Assembly (NCBI RefSeq): GCF_014207185.1
Contig: NZ_JACHCP010000002.1
Coordinates: 186,001 to 250,000, forward strand
Length of the DNA stretch: 64,000 bases
Direction: 5' to 3'
DNA from: Rhodanobacter sp. A1T4
GTDB taxonomy: Bacteria > Pseudomonadota > Gammaproteobacteria > Xanthomonadales > Rhodanobacteraceae
In this document: positions 48,470 to 57,584 of the stretch, in pieces
Position numbering within the stretch: position 1 is the stretch's first letter
How the letters are laid out: the number at the start of each line of letters is the position of its first letter
Made by a program: the position numbers and the translations under genes
The notes under the pieces: generated by a model
Databases searched by the model: none
What the model was told of the DNA's origin: nothing
The model's input: only the letters and a program-made list of their open reading frames with translations

Positions 48470-48955
48470 CTAGGCAGGTTCGACCACGATGCGTGGTTCG
48501 CAGTGCACTGGGAAATTGACGGAGTTGGCGATAAAGCAGGCGTGGTGCGCCTCGGCATGCAGAGCCTCGGCTTTCGCCGCGTCGCTGGTCGTGCTGATGG
48601 TCACGGTGGGACGCAGCACCACTTCGACGAAGCGGCCGCCGCCGGCGTCGGTTTCCATCATGCCTTCGGCGATATCGCTATAGGCAGTCACCACGACTTT
48701 GGAGGTCGCTGCCAGATGGAGATACGACAGCATGTGGCACGACGACAGCGCGGCAACCAGCAGGTCTTCCGGATTGTGGCGCGAAGCGTCGCCACGAAAT
48801 GCGGCATCGGACGATCCGGCCAGCACCGGCTTGCCGGGCACCCGGATATCGTGGCTGCGCTCGTAGCCACGATAACTTTGCGTGCCCGTACCGCGATTGC
48901 CGGTCCAGTCGACATCCACACGATAACGATGCTGATGCAGTATGCCTTCGGTCAT
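48470..48955 (-). CDS. OsmC family protein
   Basis: A 161-residue OsmC/Ohr-fold protein. NPEDLLVAALSSCHMLSYLH holds the first conserved cysteine, and AHHACFIANSVNFPVHCEPR holds the second region with FIANSV, a typical OsmC motif. These proteins reduce organic hydroperoxides using paired cysteines. The ATG overlaps the paiB stop by four bases, and argG follows, so the gene is embedded in the arginine operon. Confidence 0.9.
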   Translation of the reverse strand: MTEGILHQHRYRVDVDWTGNRGTGTQSYRGYERSHDIRVPGKPVLAGSSDAAFRGDASRHNPEDLLVAALSSCHMLSYLHLAATSKVVVTAYSDIAEGMMETDAGGGRFVEVVLRPTVTISTTSDAAKAEALHAEAHHACFIANSVNFPVHCEPRIVVEPA

Positions 48956-49578
48956 GATTTGCCCTCCTTGGTATGGGCCATCAGCTGCGCCAGCTCGGCA
49001 TCACCGTCGCCATCGCGCTGGCGCAGGCCGTCGACGACGCCGGCCTGATTGCGCACCGGATGATTCTGGCTCAGCTTGAACTTGCCTTCGATACGCTCGA
49101 TCGTGATCGCAATGCCGACGATCGCTTTCAAGGATTTCTCGACATGGTCGGCCGGCGCATCCGAAACGTGCCACGGCTTTGGCTGCATCGCCTCGTGCCG
49201 ATCGGTAAGCGTCTCCAGGAACTGGCGCATCCATACGGCATCGTCGATCACCTGCAAACGGCCATGCACGTGCACCACGGCATAGTTCCAGGTCGGCACT
49301 TCGCGACCGGTCTCGTGCTTGCTCGGATACCAGTTCGGACTGATATAGCCGTCCGGTCCCTGAAAGATCACCAGCACTTCGGCACCATCCATTTGCGCCA
49401 GTTCATTGCCACGCGCAACGTGACCGTGCAGCAGGGCATCGCCCGCGACTTCGAACGGCAAATGATTGGCGACGAATCCGGATGCCGCATGCACTACCAC
49501 CGTGGCGAACGGATACGCCCGCATCAGTCCATGCAGGACTTCAGGGTTTGTCTCTCGGAAAGTTTTCGGCGTGTACAT
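48952..49578 (-). CDS. paiB: FMN-binding negative transcriptional regulator-like protein (PaiB family)
   Basis: A 208-residue flavin-binding split-barrel protein. The opening MYTPKTFRETNPEVLHGLMR and the motifs FVANHLPFEV, LHGHVARGNELAQM, ISPNWYPSKHETGREVPTWN and VVHVHGRLQVI are typical of PaiB. Bacillus PaiB was described as a repressor of sporulation and degradative enzyme genes, but the family more plainly binds FMN. It begins 10 bases after the argF' stop and overlaps osmC. Confidence 0.9.
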   Translation of the reverse strand: MYTPKTFRETNPEVLHGLMRAYPFATVVVHAASGFVANHLPFEVAGDALLHGHVARGNELAQMDGAEVLVIFQGPDGYISPNWYPSKHETGREVPTWNYAVVHVHGRLQVIDDAVWMRQFLETLTDRHEAMQPKPWHVSDAPADHVEKSLKAIVGIAITIERIEGKFKLSQNHPVRNQAGVVDGLRQRDGDGDAELAQLMAHTKEGKS

Positions 49579-49588
49579 GGATAGAGTC

Positions 49589-50596
49589 TTAGCGCTGCGC
49601 GATCAGCGAAGCCATCACGGCCTTCTGCACGTGCAACCGGTTCTCGGCTTCGTCGATGGCGATGCAGGCGGGCGAGTCCATCACCGCGTCGGTGGCCTTG
49701 ATGTTACGGCGCAGCGGCAGGCAGTGGCTGAAGAGGCCATTGTTGGTCAGCGCCATCTTCGCCTCGTCGACGATAAAGTGCTTGCTTGCTTCGCGCACGG
49801 GTTTTTCCTTTTCCCACTGGCCAAAAAACGGCAGCGCACCCCAGCTCTTGGCATAAACCACGTCGGCGCCGCGATAAGCTTCCTCGATGTTGTGGCTGAC
49901 CTTCAGCGAGCCGCCGTTCTGTTCGGCATTCAGACGGCCAAACGCCATATAGCGCTCGTCCAGCACGTAGTCCGGCGTGGGGCATAGCAGGGTCACGTCC
50001 ATACCGAGCTTGGTGGCAATCAGCAGGGCCGAGTTGGCCACAGCGGTATTCAGCGGCTTCGGGTGATAGGTCCAGGTCAGCACGTACTTCTTGTTCTGCA
50101 GATCGCCCAGATGCTCCTTCAGCGCCAGTGCGTGGGCCAGCTCCTGGCAGGGATGGGTGATCGTCTCCATATTGATCACCGGCACCGTGGCGTACTGCGC
50201 GAAGGCCTTGATCACCTTGTCCTGCCGGTCTACCGCCCAGTCCTGGAACTTCGGAAAGGCGCGCACCGCGATCAGGTCGACATAGCGCGACAGCACGCGC
50301 GCCACTTCGGCGATGTGCTCCTCGGTGTCGCCATCCATCACCGAACCAACCTCGAACTCGATCGGCCACGCATCCTTGCCCGGCGATAGCACGATCGCAT
50401 GGCCACCCAGATGAAACGCGCCGAGTTCGAAACTGGTGCGCGTGCGCATCGACGGGTTGAAGAACAGCAGTGCAATCGACTTGCCGGCCAGCTGCTGGCC
50501 GTGCGGCGAACGCTTGAACTCTGCCGCCTGCACCAGCAAGGCGTCGATCTCGGCGCGACTGTAATCCTGGGTGGTAATGAAATGCCTGATGGACAT
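49589..50596 (-). CDS. argF': N-acetylornithine carbamoyltransferase (AOTCase)
   Basis: A 335-residue transcarbamylase that uses N-acetylornithine and carbamoyl phosphate to make N-acetylcitrulline. The carbamoyl phosphate motif is FFNPSMRTRTSFELGAFHLG, HPCQELAHALALKEHLGDLQ is the second substrate-binding block, and LFSHCLPLRRNIKATDAV is the C-terminal loop. KDAWPIEFEVGSVMDGDTEE and WTYHPKPLNTAVANSALLIA distinguish AOTCase from ornithine transcarbamylase. The ATG at 50596 is chosen; the frame continues upstream through a hairpin but is not family-like. First gene of the operon. Confidence 0.94.
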   Translation of the reverse strand: MSIRHFITTQDYSRAEIDALLVQAAEFKRSPHGQQLAGKSIALLFFNPSMRTRTSFELGAFHLGGHAIVLSPGKDAWPIEFEVGSVMDGDTEEHIAEVARVLSRYVDLIAVRAFPKFQDWAVDRQDKVIKAFAQYATVPVINMETITHPCQELAHALALKEHLGDLQNKKYVLTWTYHPKPLNTAVANSALLIATKLGMDVTLLCPTPDYVLDERYMAFGRLNAEQNGGSLKVSHNIEEAYRGADVVYAKSWGALPFFGQWEKEKPVREASKHFIVDEAKMALTNNGLFSHCLPLRRNIKATDAVMDSPACIAIDEAENRLHVQKAVMASLIAQR

Positions 50597-50621
50597 GGGT
50601 TGTGGCTCGTCTATTTGAAAT

Positions 50622-50725
50622 GTCCGGCCATGGACGGCCGGTGCTCTTGCGGACGGATCCGCGTCTGATTGTGTGGTTCGGCCCATGGATGGCCGGGTTT
50701 GGCTTTGCAGATGGACCTGCGTGAA
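50622..50725. repeat. Two tandem copies of a double-hairpin repeat upstream of argF'
   Basis: Copy 1 (50623-50665) has CCGGCCATGGACGGCCGG followed by GCGGACGGATCCGC. Copy 2 (50680-50722) has GGCCCATGGATGGCCGG followed by GCAGATGGACCTGC. Each copy is therefore two adjacent short palindromes with the same spacing. They lie in the presumed leader of the arginine operon. This looks like a REP-type element or a duplicated RNA structure. Confidence 0.65.
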
Positions 50726-50743
50726 ATTAACTCCTAAAACAAA

Positions 50744-50768
50744 AAAACCCGGCACATGGCCGGGTTTT
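50744..50768 (-). terminator. Intrinsic terminator-like hairpin in front of the arginine operon
   Basis: Read on the minus strand: AAAACCCGGC, a five-base loop, GCCGGGTTTT, then a total of seven T before G. It lies about 150 bases upstream of the argF' start and 270 bases after the glycine-zipper gene. It is either the terminator of that upstream gene or an attenuator in the arginine operon leader. No plus-strand gene nearby would need it. Confidence 0.7.
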
Positions 50769-50982
50769 ATCGTCGATACACATGAAACGCGTGCGACAGC
50801 CTACCCGGCCGAATGTCGATACAACGGTCGGCGCGCACGCGATGTCATGCCAGCAGCCGCGCGGGCGCTGGTAAGTACGGTGGCGGTATAGACGGCTGCG
50901 GACATGCAGATTCCAGCTGGTGAAGTCGCATGATGGCGAGAATTCCGCTGCCTTGCAACAGAAAAATCCGAGGCCCCGAATG

Positions 50983-51010
50983 AAGATCGCCGCCCGAGGG
51001 CGGCGATCTT
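50983..51010 (-). terminator. Perfect 13-base-pair hairpin after the glycine-zipper gene
   Basis: AAGATCGCCGCCC and GGGCGGCGATCTT flank a two-base centre, 28 bases beyond the stop codon of the gene at 51039. No T tract follows at once, so it may act as an mRNA 3' stabiliser or a weak terminator. Confidence 0.5.
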
Positions 51011-51038
51011 GGCAACGACCTATGGATTGTCGGGCCGA

Positions 51039-51611
51039 TCAATCCGCCGGTTGCACCTGCACACGAACCCGCAAACGCTCACCCGGGTCGTAGTTGAGGC
51101 GTGAGGTGTACACCTCACCGCGATAGCGATACTCAACGTCATAGCCAATGATGCGACGCTGATCGCTGACCGTATTCACCTGCTGGCAGTTGGTCTGGGT
51201 CGTGGCGTAATCGCCACCCTGATCCGACACATGGTTACCCACGGCACCGCCGACCACGGCACCACCTACCGTCGCTGCAACCCGGCCGCCACCCTTGCCA
51301 ATGGTGCTACCGAGCACGCCGCCGACCACCGCGCCGAGTACCGTACCGACGCCGCTGTTACCGGGATCGTGCTGAACCACCTGCTGGTTGTAGCACTGCT
51401 GTTGCGGCACGCTGGTACGCACGATGCCCTGCACCGGATCGGCGCGAAGCACATCGGCCCAACCAAAATGCGCGTTGTCATCGGGACCGGGGCCCGGACC
51501 GGGAGTACCCGGAGGCGGCGGCGGTGGTTGATCGGAATAACGCACGTCCTGCGCATGAATGCTGGTGACCATCAAGGCCAATGCCAGCGTGGAAAGCCAT
51601 AACCTGGTCAT
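51039..51611 (-). CDS. Glycine-zipper 2TM domain outer-membrane-associated protein
   Basis: A 190-residue exported protein. It has a signal peptide (LWLSTLALALMVTSIHAQ), a Pro/Gly-rich linker (PPPPPPGTPGPGPGPDD), a glycine-zipper segment (GVGTVLGAVVGGVLGSTIGK then GGAVVGGAVGNHV) and a C-terminal strand domain (GYDVEYRYRGEVYTSRLNYD). The pattern matches SlyB/Rick_17kDa-like 2TM proteins but without an evident lipobox. The ATG at 51611 is preferred because GGAGG lies seven bases upstream and overlaps the alternative ATG at 51623. Confidence 0.85.
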   Translation of the reverse strand: MTRLWLSTLALALMVTSIHAQDVRYSDQPPPPPPGTPGPGPGPDDNAHFGWADVLRADPVQGIVRTSVPQQQCYNQQVVQHDPGNSGVGTVLGAVVGGVLGSTIGKGGGRVAATVGGAVVGGAVGNHVSDQGGDYATTQTNCQQVNTVSDQRRIIGYDVEYRYRGEVYTSRLNYDPGERLRVRVQVQPAD

Positions 51612-51790
51612 TTCGACCTCCAATCTCGGGACGTGGAGCGCGATGTGTGCTCCCTGTGATCATTGCATCAAGTTCACGCTGAATACAGGCTTAGAATTAA
51701 CGTTTCGCAACCGTTCCACTTACATCTTGTTAAGATGTTGGGCTAACTTTGCCCTGCCAAAACACGCCCCACGTTGCGGACTTTTCGCCA

Positions 51791-53161
<1,371 letters not shown>

Positions 53162-53211
53162 GGCATTCGAGCGCACGCGTGAATTCACGCAAAGCGCGCG
53201 ATAATCCACAC

Positions 53212-53649
53212 ATGAATACGACTGTCACCGCCAGCGCTGCCGACGCACAACGCGAGATCGCCGAAGAATTCGCCTTTTTCGGTGATTGGACCGAGCGCTA
53301 CCAGTACCTGATTGATCTGGGCAAACAGCTCCCGCCCTTCCCGGATAACTGGAAAACCGAAGAACATCGCGTGCACGGCTGCCAGTCGATGGTTTGGCTG
53401 GTACCCAGCGGTGAAGCGACCAACATGCATTTCGATGCAATCAGCGACTCTGCCATTGTATCGGGGCTCATCGCTCTGGTGCTGCGGGTCTACTCCGATC
53501 GCTCGGCGCAGGAGATCGTCGATACCCAACCGGAATTCATCGGCACGATCGGGCTGGCCAAGCACCTTTCACCGACACGCTCCAATGGCCTGGCCGCGAT
53601 GTTGACGCAGCTGAAGCAGTACGCCGCGCAGGAACTGAAGTCGGTGTAA
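53212..53649 (+). CDS. sufE: SufE family Fe-S cluster assembly protein
   Basis: A 145-residue sulfur acceptor that takes persulfide from the cysteine desulfurase SufS. IAEEFAFFGDWTERYQYLID and EEHRVHGCQSMVWL with the active-site cysteine (C57) are typical, as is the C-terminal LSPTRSNGLAAMLTQLK. It follows cysS by about 50 bases. A terminator follows. No other suf gene is in the window. Confidence 0.93.
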   Translation: MNTTVTASAADAQREIAEEFAFFGDWTERYQYLIDLGKQLPPFPDNWKTEEHRVHGCQSMVWLVPSGEATNMHFDAISDSAIVSGLIALVLRVYSDRSAQEIVDTQPEFIGTIGLAKHLSPTRSNGLAAMLTQLKQYAAQELKSV

Positions 53650-53696
53650 TTGCTACGGATATTTTCCAGAAACCAGACCCGCGCCAGGCTCAACGC

Positions 53697-53730
53697 AAAA
53701 AAAGCCCCACACATCGGCGGGGCTTTTTTT
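53697..53730 (+). terminator. Intrinsic terminator between sufE and dksA
   Basis: AAAAAAAGCCCC and GGGGCTTTTTTT flank a ten-base loop. A tract and T tract on both sides allow it to stop both converging genes, sufE (plus) and dksA (minus). Confidence 0.88.
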
Positions 53731-53751
53731 ATGCAAGGAACAACGAACTAC

Positions 53752-54969
53752 TCAGTCGCCCATCTGCTTCTGCAGATGCTCGCGACGTTCCTGCGCATCC
53801 AGCGACAGCGTGGCGATCGGACGGGCATCGAGACGTTCGACGCCGATCTCTTCGTCGGTCTCTTCGCAGAAACCGTAGCTTCCATCCTCGATTCGGCGCA
53901 AGGCCTTGTCGATCTTGGAGATCAGCTTGCGGTAGCGGTCGCGGGTACGCAGCTCCAGCGAGTTTTCGGTTTCACGCGTGGCGCGCTCAGCTTCGTCGCC
54001 GACATCACGCACTTCATCACGCAGGTTGTCCATCGTCTGGCGCGACTCTTCCACCAGCTGATCGCGCCAATCGCGAAGCTTGTTGCGGAAGTAGGCCAGG
54101 TGCTCCGGATTCATGTACTCCTCTTTGCTGGAGGGTTTGAAGCCCTTCGGCAACACAATCACACTGGTCGCGGGTAATGCATAGCGCCCGTCTTCGCGGG
54201 TAACGCCGTTATCGAGTTTTTTCGTAGCCAATTTATTCATTGAGGATGACGAGTTTTTCTGATTTTTGTTGGAAGAAGCATGATGCGCGTCAGCCGATGC
54301 TGCACGCGGTGTCACCATGGCGGTGGCACTCGCGACCTTGCCTTTGAAAAGGTTGGTTGCGGATGCCGGGGATGCGCTTTTTGGAGCCGGAGCCGGAGCA
54401 GCCTTCTCTGTCGGCTTGACGACTACCGTTTTGGTTGGCGCCGCCTTGACAGATACCGGCTTGCCAGCAGGTTGAGCCGAGGTCTTCACCGCCGGCTTGA
54501 CTGGTGCAGCGGCTTTCTTAGCCAGCGGCTTGGCGGCTGGCTTTACTGGCGCTGCCTTGACAGCGTGTTTGCTGACCGGGGCTTTTTTAGCAGGTGCGGC
54601 TTTGGATGCGGGTGTTTTCACTGTTACCTTTTTTACTGCAGCTTTCTTGGCGACGGGCTTCTTGGGCGGGACAGGCTTCTTGGGCAGAATGACTTTTTTT
54701 GGTTGCGGTTTGGCGACGGCTTTCTTGACAGCAACCTTAGCTGCCGGCTTTTTGGCAGCTACCGGTTTGGGCGCCGCCTTTTTTACAACCGCTTTCTTGA
54801 CTGGCTTGGCAGCATGGGTTTTCTTTGCGGGTGTCTTGGTGGCGCTCTTCACGGCTGCTCCCTTTTTGGCAACTGTTTTCGACCCGCCGCTTTTGACATC
54901 ATGCGCCTTCGCCGAAATCTTTCCTTTCTGCGCCTTCGTGGCATTTGCACTACGCGTTGTCTTTGCCAT
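53752..54969 (-). CDS. dksA: DksA with histone H1-like N-terminal extension and degenerate zinc site
   Basis: A 405-residue protein. Residues about 1-240 are Lys/Ala/Pro repeats (KKAVAKPQPKKVILPKKPV and KPAAKPLAKKAAAPVKPAV type), like bacterial histone H1-like tails. Residues about 250-405 are the DksA domain: YMNPEHLAYFRNKLRDWRDQ, the coiled coil with tip DVGDEA (D322, D325, A327, the DxxDxA motif) and LISKIDKALRRIEDGSYGF. The four zinc ligands of classic DksA are C368, T371, S389 and A392, so zinc binding is lost. DksA binds the RNA polymerase secondary channel and mediates ppGpp control. M244 could be an internal start but lacks a ribosome site. Confidence 0.92.
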   Translation of the reverse strand: MAKTTRSANATKAQKGKISAKAHDVKSGGSKTVAKKGAAVKSATKTPAKKTHAAKPVKKAVVKKAAPKPVAAKKPAAKVAVKKAVAKPQPKKVILPKKPVPPKKPVAKKAAVKKVTVKTPASKAAPAKKAPVSKHAVKAAPVKPAAKPLAKKAAAPVKPAVKTSAQPAGKPVSVKAAPTKTVVVKPTEKAAPAPAPKSASPASATNLFKGKVASATAMVTPRAASADAHHASSNKNQKNSSSSMNKLATKKLDNGVTREDGRYALPATSVIVLPKGFKPSSKEEYMNPEHLAYFRNKLRDWRDQLVEESRQTMDNLRDEVRDVGDEAERATRETENSLELRTRDRYRKLISKIDKALRRIEDGSYGFCEETDEEIGVERLDARPIATLSLDAQERREHLQKQMGD

Positions 54970-55084
54970 ATCCCTTCACCATTTCGGCCGTGACGGCCGG
55001 GTGTTATAGCTCAAAGTGTTCACCACCGGCAAGCATGCATCTGGAATAATCGAGCCACTAGACGCCGTACGTCGTGCCGGTAAC

Positions 55085-55357
55085 GTGAATTCCCCAACCC
55101 GATTGATACTGTGGTTGCTCCGTTTGTACAAGCGCTGGATCAGTCCTTTGCTTGGGCAGCGCTGCCGCTTCCATCCCAGCTGTTCGGATTATGCACGGAT
55201 TGCCGTGCTGCGCTTCGGTCCGTGGCGCGGCAGTCTGCTGTCCGGCTGGCGGCTGTTACGCTGCCAACCGCTGTGCACGGGCGGCAACGACCCGGTGCCC
55301 GACCATTTTCACTACCCGCGCTGCCGCGGCCCAGGAGACTCCCCTGATGTCCCATGA
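55085..55357 (+). CDS. yidD: Membrane protein insertion efficiency factor YidD
   Basis: A 90-residue protein. [20 protein letters not shown] and [20 protein letters not shown] with conserved cysteines are family signatures, followed by [20 protein letters not shown]. YidD assists YidC-dependent insertion at the inner membrane. The GTG at 55085 is chosen; an upstream GTG at 55016 would add a non-conserved leader. The stop overlaps the start of the dihydroorotase remnant by 11 bases. Confidence 0.92.
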   Translation: MNSPTRLILWLLRLYKRWISPLLGQRCRFHPSCSDYARIAVLRFGPWRGSLLSGWRLLRCQPLCTGGNDPVPDHFHYPRCRGPGDSPDVP

Positions 55358-55475
55358 CTGGCTGATCAAGAACGCCGAATTTGTCAACGAAGGCCGCCGC
55401 TGCCACGCTGACCTCCGCGTGAAGGGCGCGCAGGTGATCGACGCCAGCAGCCTCTGGCTGGCCTTCGATCGATGA
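55347..55475 (+). pseudogene. Dihydroorotase remnant, 42 codons, still with ribosome site and coupling
   Basis: The frame reads [20 protein letters not shown], then ADLRVKG, AQVIDASSLWLAFDR and stop. The first part is the N-terminus of class I dihydroorotase-like proteins (LIKNAEFVNEGR...ADLRVRG). VIDASSLWL matches the later VIDAxGxWLLPG strand, so an internal in-frame deletion removed the segment between them, and everything after it (including the HxH metal site) is gone. AGGAGA precedes the ATG, and the stop overlaps the M23 start as ATGA. Relatives commonly have a complete dihydroorotase between yidD and the M23 gene. Confidence 0.8.
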
Positions 55476-56296
55476 GGCCGGCGCGCTGGTTCGCGCTGCT
55501 GCTCTTCGTCGGTCTCTGCGCACCCGCGCTCGCTGTATCCCTCGCTACCCGATTGCCCAGCACGCTATCGCAGGGCGGCCTGGTTGTCGTCCAGCTGAAA
55601 CCCGGTAGTCGGCTCAATGTCGCGGGCAAACCCGTGCATGTGGGGAAAGACGGTGTGGCGGTCTTCGGTGCCGGTCGCGACGAACAAGGCCCGCTGATGG
55701 TGAGCGTGGTCGGATCCGATGGCCATCGACAGAACACACGCATAGCCATCACGCCGCGCGACTGGCCGATCGAGCGCGTCAACGGCGTACCGCCCGCGAC
55801 AGTAAACCCGCCACCCGAACTCGCTGCACGGATCGAACGCGAACAGGCCGCCGTCGCCACCGCACGCAACCGTGACGATAATCGCGAAGATTTCCTCGGT
55901 GGCTTCAGCTGGCCGGTGCAGGGGCACATCAGCGGCCGCTTCGGCAATCAGCGCATCTACAACGGCGAGCCGAAGGCCCCGCACTCCGGCATGGATATCG
56001 CCGTACCGCAAGGCACGCCCGTCCGAGCGCCTGCCGCCGGCATCATCACCTTCGCCCAGCCCGACCTCTACCTGACCGGCGGCACCATCCTGCTCGACCA
56101 CGGCTTCGGCCTCAGCTCCAACTTTCTGCACCTGTCCAAACTCGAAGTCCATGTCGGCCAGCATGTCAGTCAGGGCCAAATCATTGCCCTCTCGGGCATG
56201 ACCGGCCGTGCCACCGGCCCGCATCTGCATTGGGGATTCAACTGGTTTGGCGTAAGGCTCGATCCACTGTTGTTGCCTGGGATCGTGGCTCCGTAA
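55472..56296 (+). CDS. Secreted M23 family metallopeptidase
   Basis: A 274-residue LytM-type endopeptidase for peptidoglycan cross-links. It has a signal peptide (WFALLLFVGLCAPALAV), an N-terminal strand domain (residues about 25-110), a short coiled linker, and the M23 domain: GRFGNQRIYNGEPKAPHSGM then D (HxxxD, zinc), VDHG-like LDHGFGLSSNFLHL, and TGPHLHWGF (HxH). All catalytic residues are present. The start overlaps the dihydroorotase remnant by four bases, so it is probably translated by coupling. Confidence 0.92.
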   Translation: MRPARWFALLLFVGLCAPALAVSLATRLPSTLSQGGLVVVQLKPGSRLNVAGKPVHVGKDGVAVFGAGRDEQGPLMVSVVGSDGHRQNTRIAITPRDWPIERVNGVPPATVNPPPELAARIEREQAAVATARNRDDNREDFLGGFSWPVQGHISGRFGNQRIYNGEPKAPHSGMDIAVPQGTPVRAPAAGIITFAQPDLYLTGGTILLDHGFGLSSNFLHLSKLEVHVGQHVSQGQIIALSGMTGRATGPHLHWGFNWFGVRLDPLLLPGIVAP

Positions 56297-56394
56297 GTAA
56301 CTCCGCAGAGAGAGACTCGGGCTCCGAAGGGGCACGAAAAACTCTTAAATACGAAAAATCAGGTTGCCACGCGATCACCCACCTATCACCGCAA

Positions 56395-56417
56395 TCCTCT
56401 CGCCGGCAGGGAGAGGA
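56395..56417. terminator. Hairpin downstream of the M23 gene
   Basis: TCCTCTC and GAGAGGA flank a nine-base loop about 100 bases after the M23 stop. There is no T tract. It may be a common intergenic repeat of this group rather than a true terminator. Confidence 0.35.
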
Positions 56418-56479
56418 GGAAAAGCGTGCTCAGACTCAGCTGGATTCTTTACCCAACGTAGCGAAGCAGGAAGGACGAG

Positions 56480-57427
56480 TCACGGCGTCGCGCCATAACC
56501 TCCGTCCACGCCCTTGCTCGCATAGGCCACCGCATCATGCGGATGCAGGCTCTCCTGATGCTCGACACGGACATGGAAATCGCTGAGTCGATCATCGGCA
56601 TCCAGTGCTTTCTGAATGCGCCGCGCAGCATCCTCGCAAAACATCAGGTTGCTGCCATTGGCCAGCGCGAAAGCCTGCTCGTCCTCGCGTTTCACGGCGG
56701 TCTGCACCGGGGTGCCCAGCGCATGTTCGACGCGGTCGATCAGATCGATCAGATGCAGGCCCGAGCCAACGTTGGGACGAATTCGCAGGCAGGCGACGCT
56801 GCGCTGGGCATGCGGAGTGGCGACGATGCCCTGCTCGCTGCCTAGCCAGGCCAACACGGCGGCAGCATCGATCGGCTTGGCGGCATCGAAGTCTTTTGAG
56901 AACTGGTCCTGGATCAGCTGCCGCGACAACGCCGCCGAGGCCGGACAGGTCGAGGAGTAAACCACTTCGGTACCCAGCTCGAGCAGGAAGGTATCTCCGG
57001 TGAGGCTCGCTTCGATGGTCACCGGATAGGAGCGCCAGCCGCTGTTGTCGCTGCGCAGCGCAGGGCGACGCACCAGCTGCTCGAACTTGACGCTGAGGCA
57101 GGCGCGGTCGGAGAGATCCTTGTGTGACTCAAGGAAGCCGCGCAGTAATACCTGCAGCGTATCGACCGTCAATGGCTGTGTGCTGAGCACCTGCTCGACT
57201 TGCAGATAAAGCCGCGACATGTGGATACCGCGCTTGTCCGCTCGCTTCAGATTGACGAAGGCACCGACCTTGGCGCTGGCGCGATGCACCTCGCCATCGC
57301 CGGCATCGAAATGCACCGGTACCTGGATATCGGCCATGCCGACCCAGTCCAGCGCACCGGCAAGATGCGGCTGCGCGTGCACGGCAACGTCGGGCAGGAG
57401 GCGGGCGGTATTTTCTTGATTTGACAT
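56480..57427 (-). CDS. folE2: GTP cyclohydrolase FolE2 (type IB)
   Basis: Converts GTP to 7,8-dihydroneopterin triphosphate for folate and/or queuosine. The protein is 315 residues. Motifs of the COG1469 family are WVGMADIQVPVHF, VNLKRADKRGIHMSRLYL, YPVTIEA and the catalytic-Cys loop VYSSTCPASAALSRQLI; RVEHQESLHPHDAVAY ends the protein. FolE2 can use metals other than zinc and in some bacteria replaces FolE during zinc limitation. No Zur site was seen. The ATG at 57427 has AGGA ten bases upstream; the longer frame is not conserved. Confidence 0.93.
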   Translation of the reverse strand: MSNQENTARLLPDVAVHAQPHLAGALDWVGMADIQVPVHFDAGDGEVHRASAKVGAFVNLKRADKRGIHMSRLYLQVEQVLSTQPLTVDTLQVLLRGFLESHKDLSDRACLSVKFEQLVRRPALRSDNSGWRSYPVTIEASLTGDTFLLELGTEVVYSSTCPASAALSRQLIQDQFSKDFDAAKPIDAAAVLAWLGSEQGIVATPHAQRSVACLRIRPNVGSGLHLIDLIDRVEHALGTPVQTAVKREDEQAFALANGSNLMFCEDAARRIQKALDADDRLSDFHVRVEHQESLHPHDAVAYASKGVDGGYGATP

Positions 57428-57584
57428 GGGTGAATCCTGACATCGGCGAACAGATCGCCGCGAAAGCTTTGAATCTTGGGGCAAGCCGGGTGTCGCGCAA
57501 TAGTGGTTTGCTGGAAACAGTGCGTCTTGCATGAGTGCTTTCGCAACGTCAAAGCGTTGCTTTTCAGTCAAACAAATAACAAAA

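Noticed and set aside
50597..50755. N-terminal extension of AOTCase from an upstream GTG
   Set aside because: It would begin inside the terminator-like hairpin and run through the palindromic repeats; family members start at MSxRHF-like sequence.
50723..50786. Short leader peptide overlapping the hairpin before argF'
   Set aside because: An 18-codon frame exists but has no ribosome site and only two arginine codons, so an arginine-type leader peptide is not supported.
56480..57571. Longer FolE2 starting at 57571
   Set aside because: The extra 48 residues are unlike the family and the ATG at 57427 has a ribosome site.
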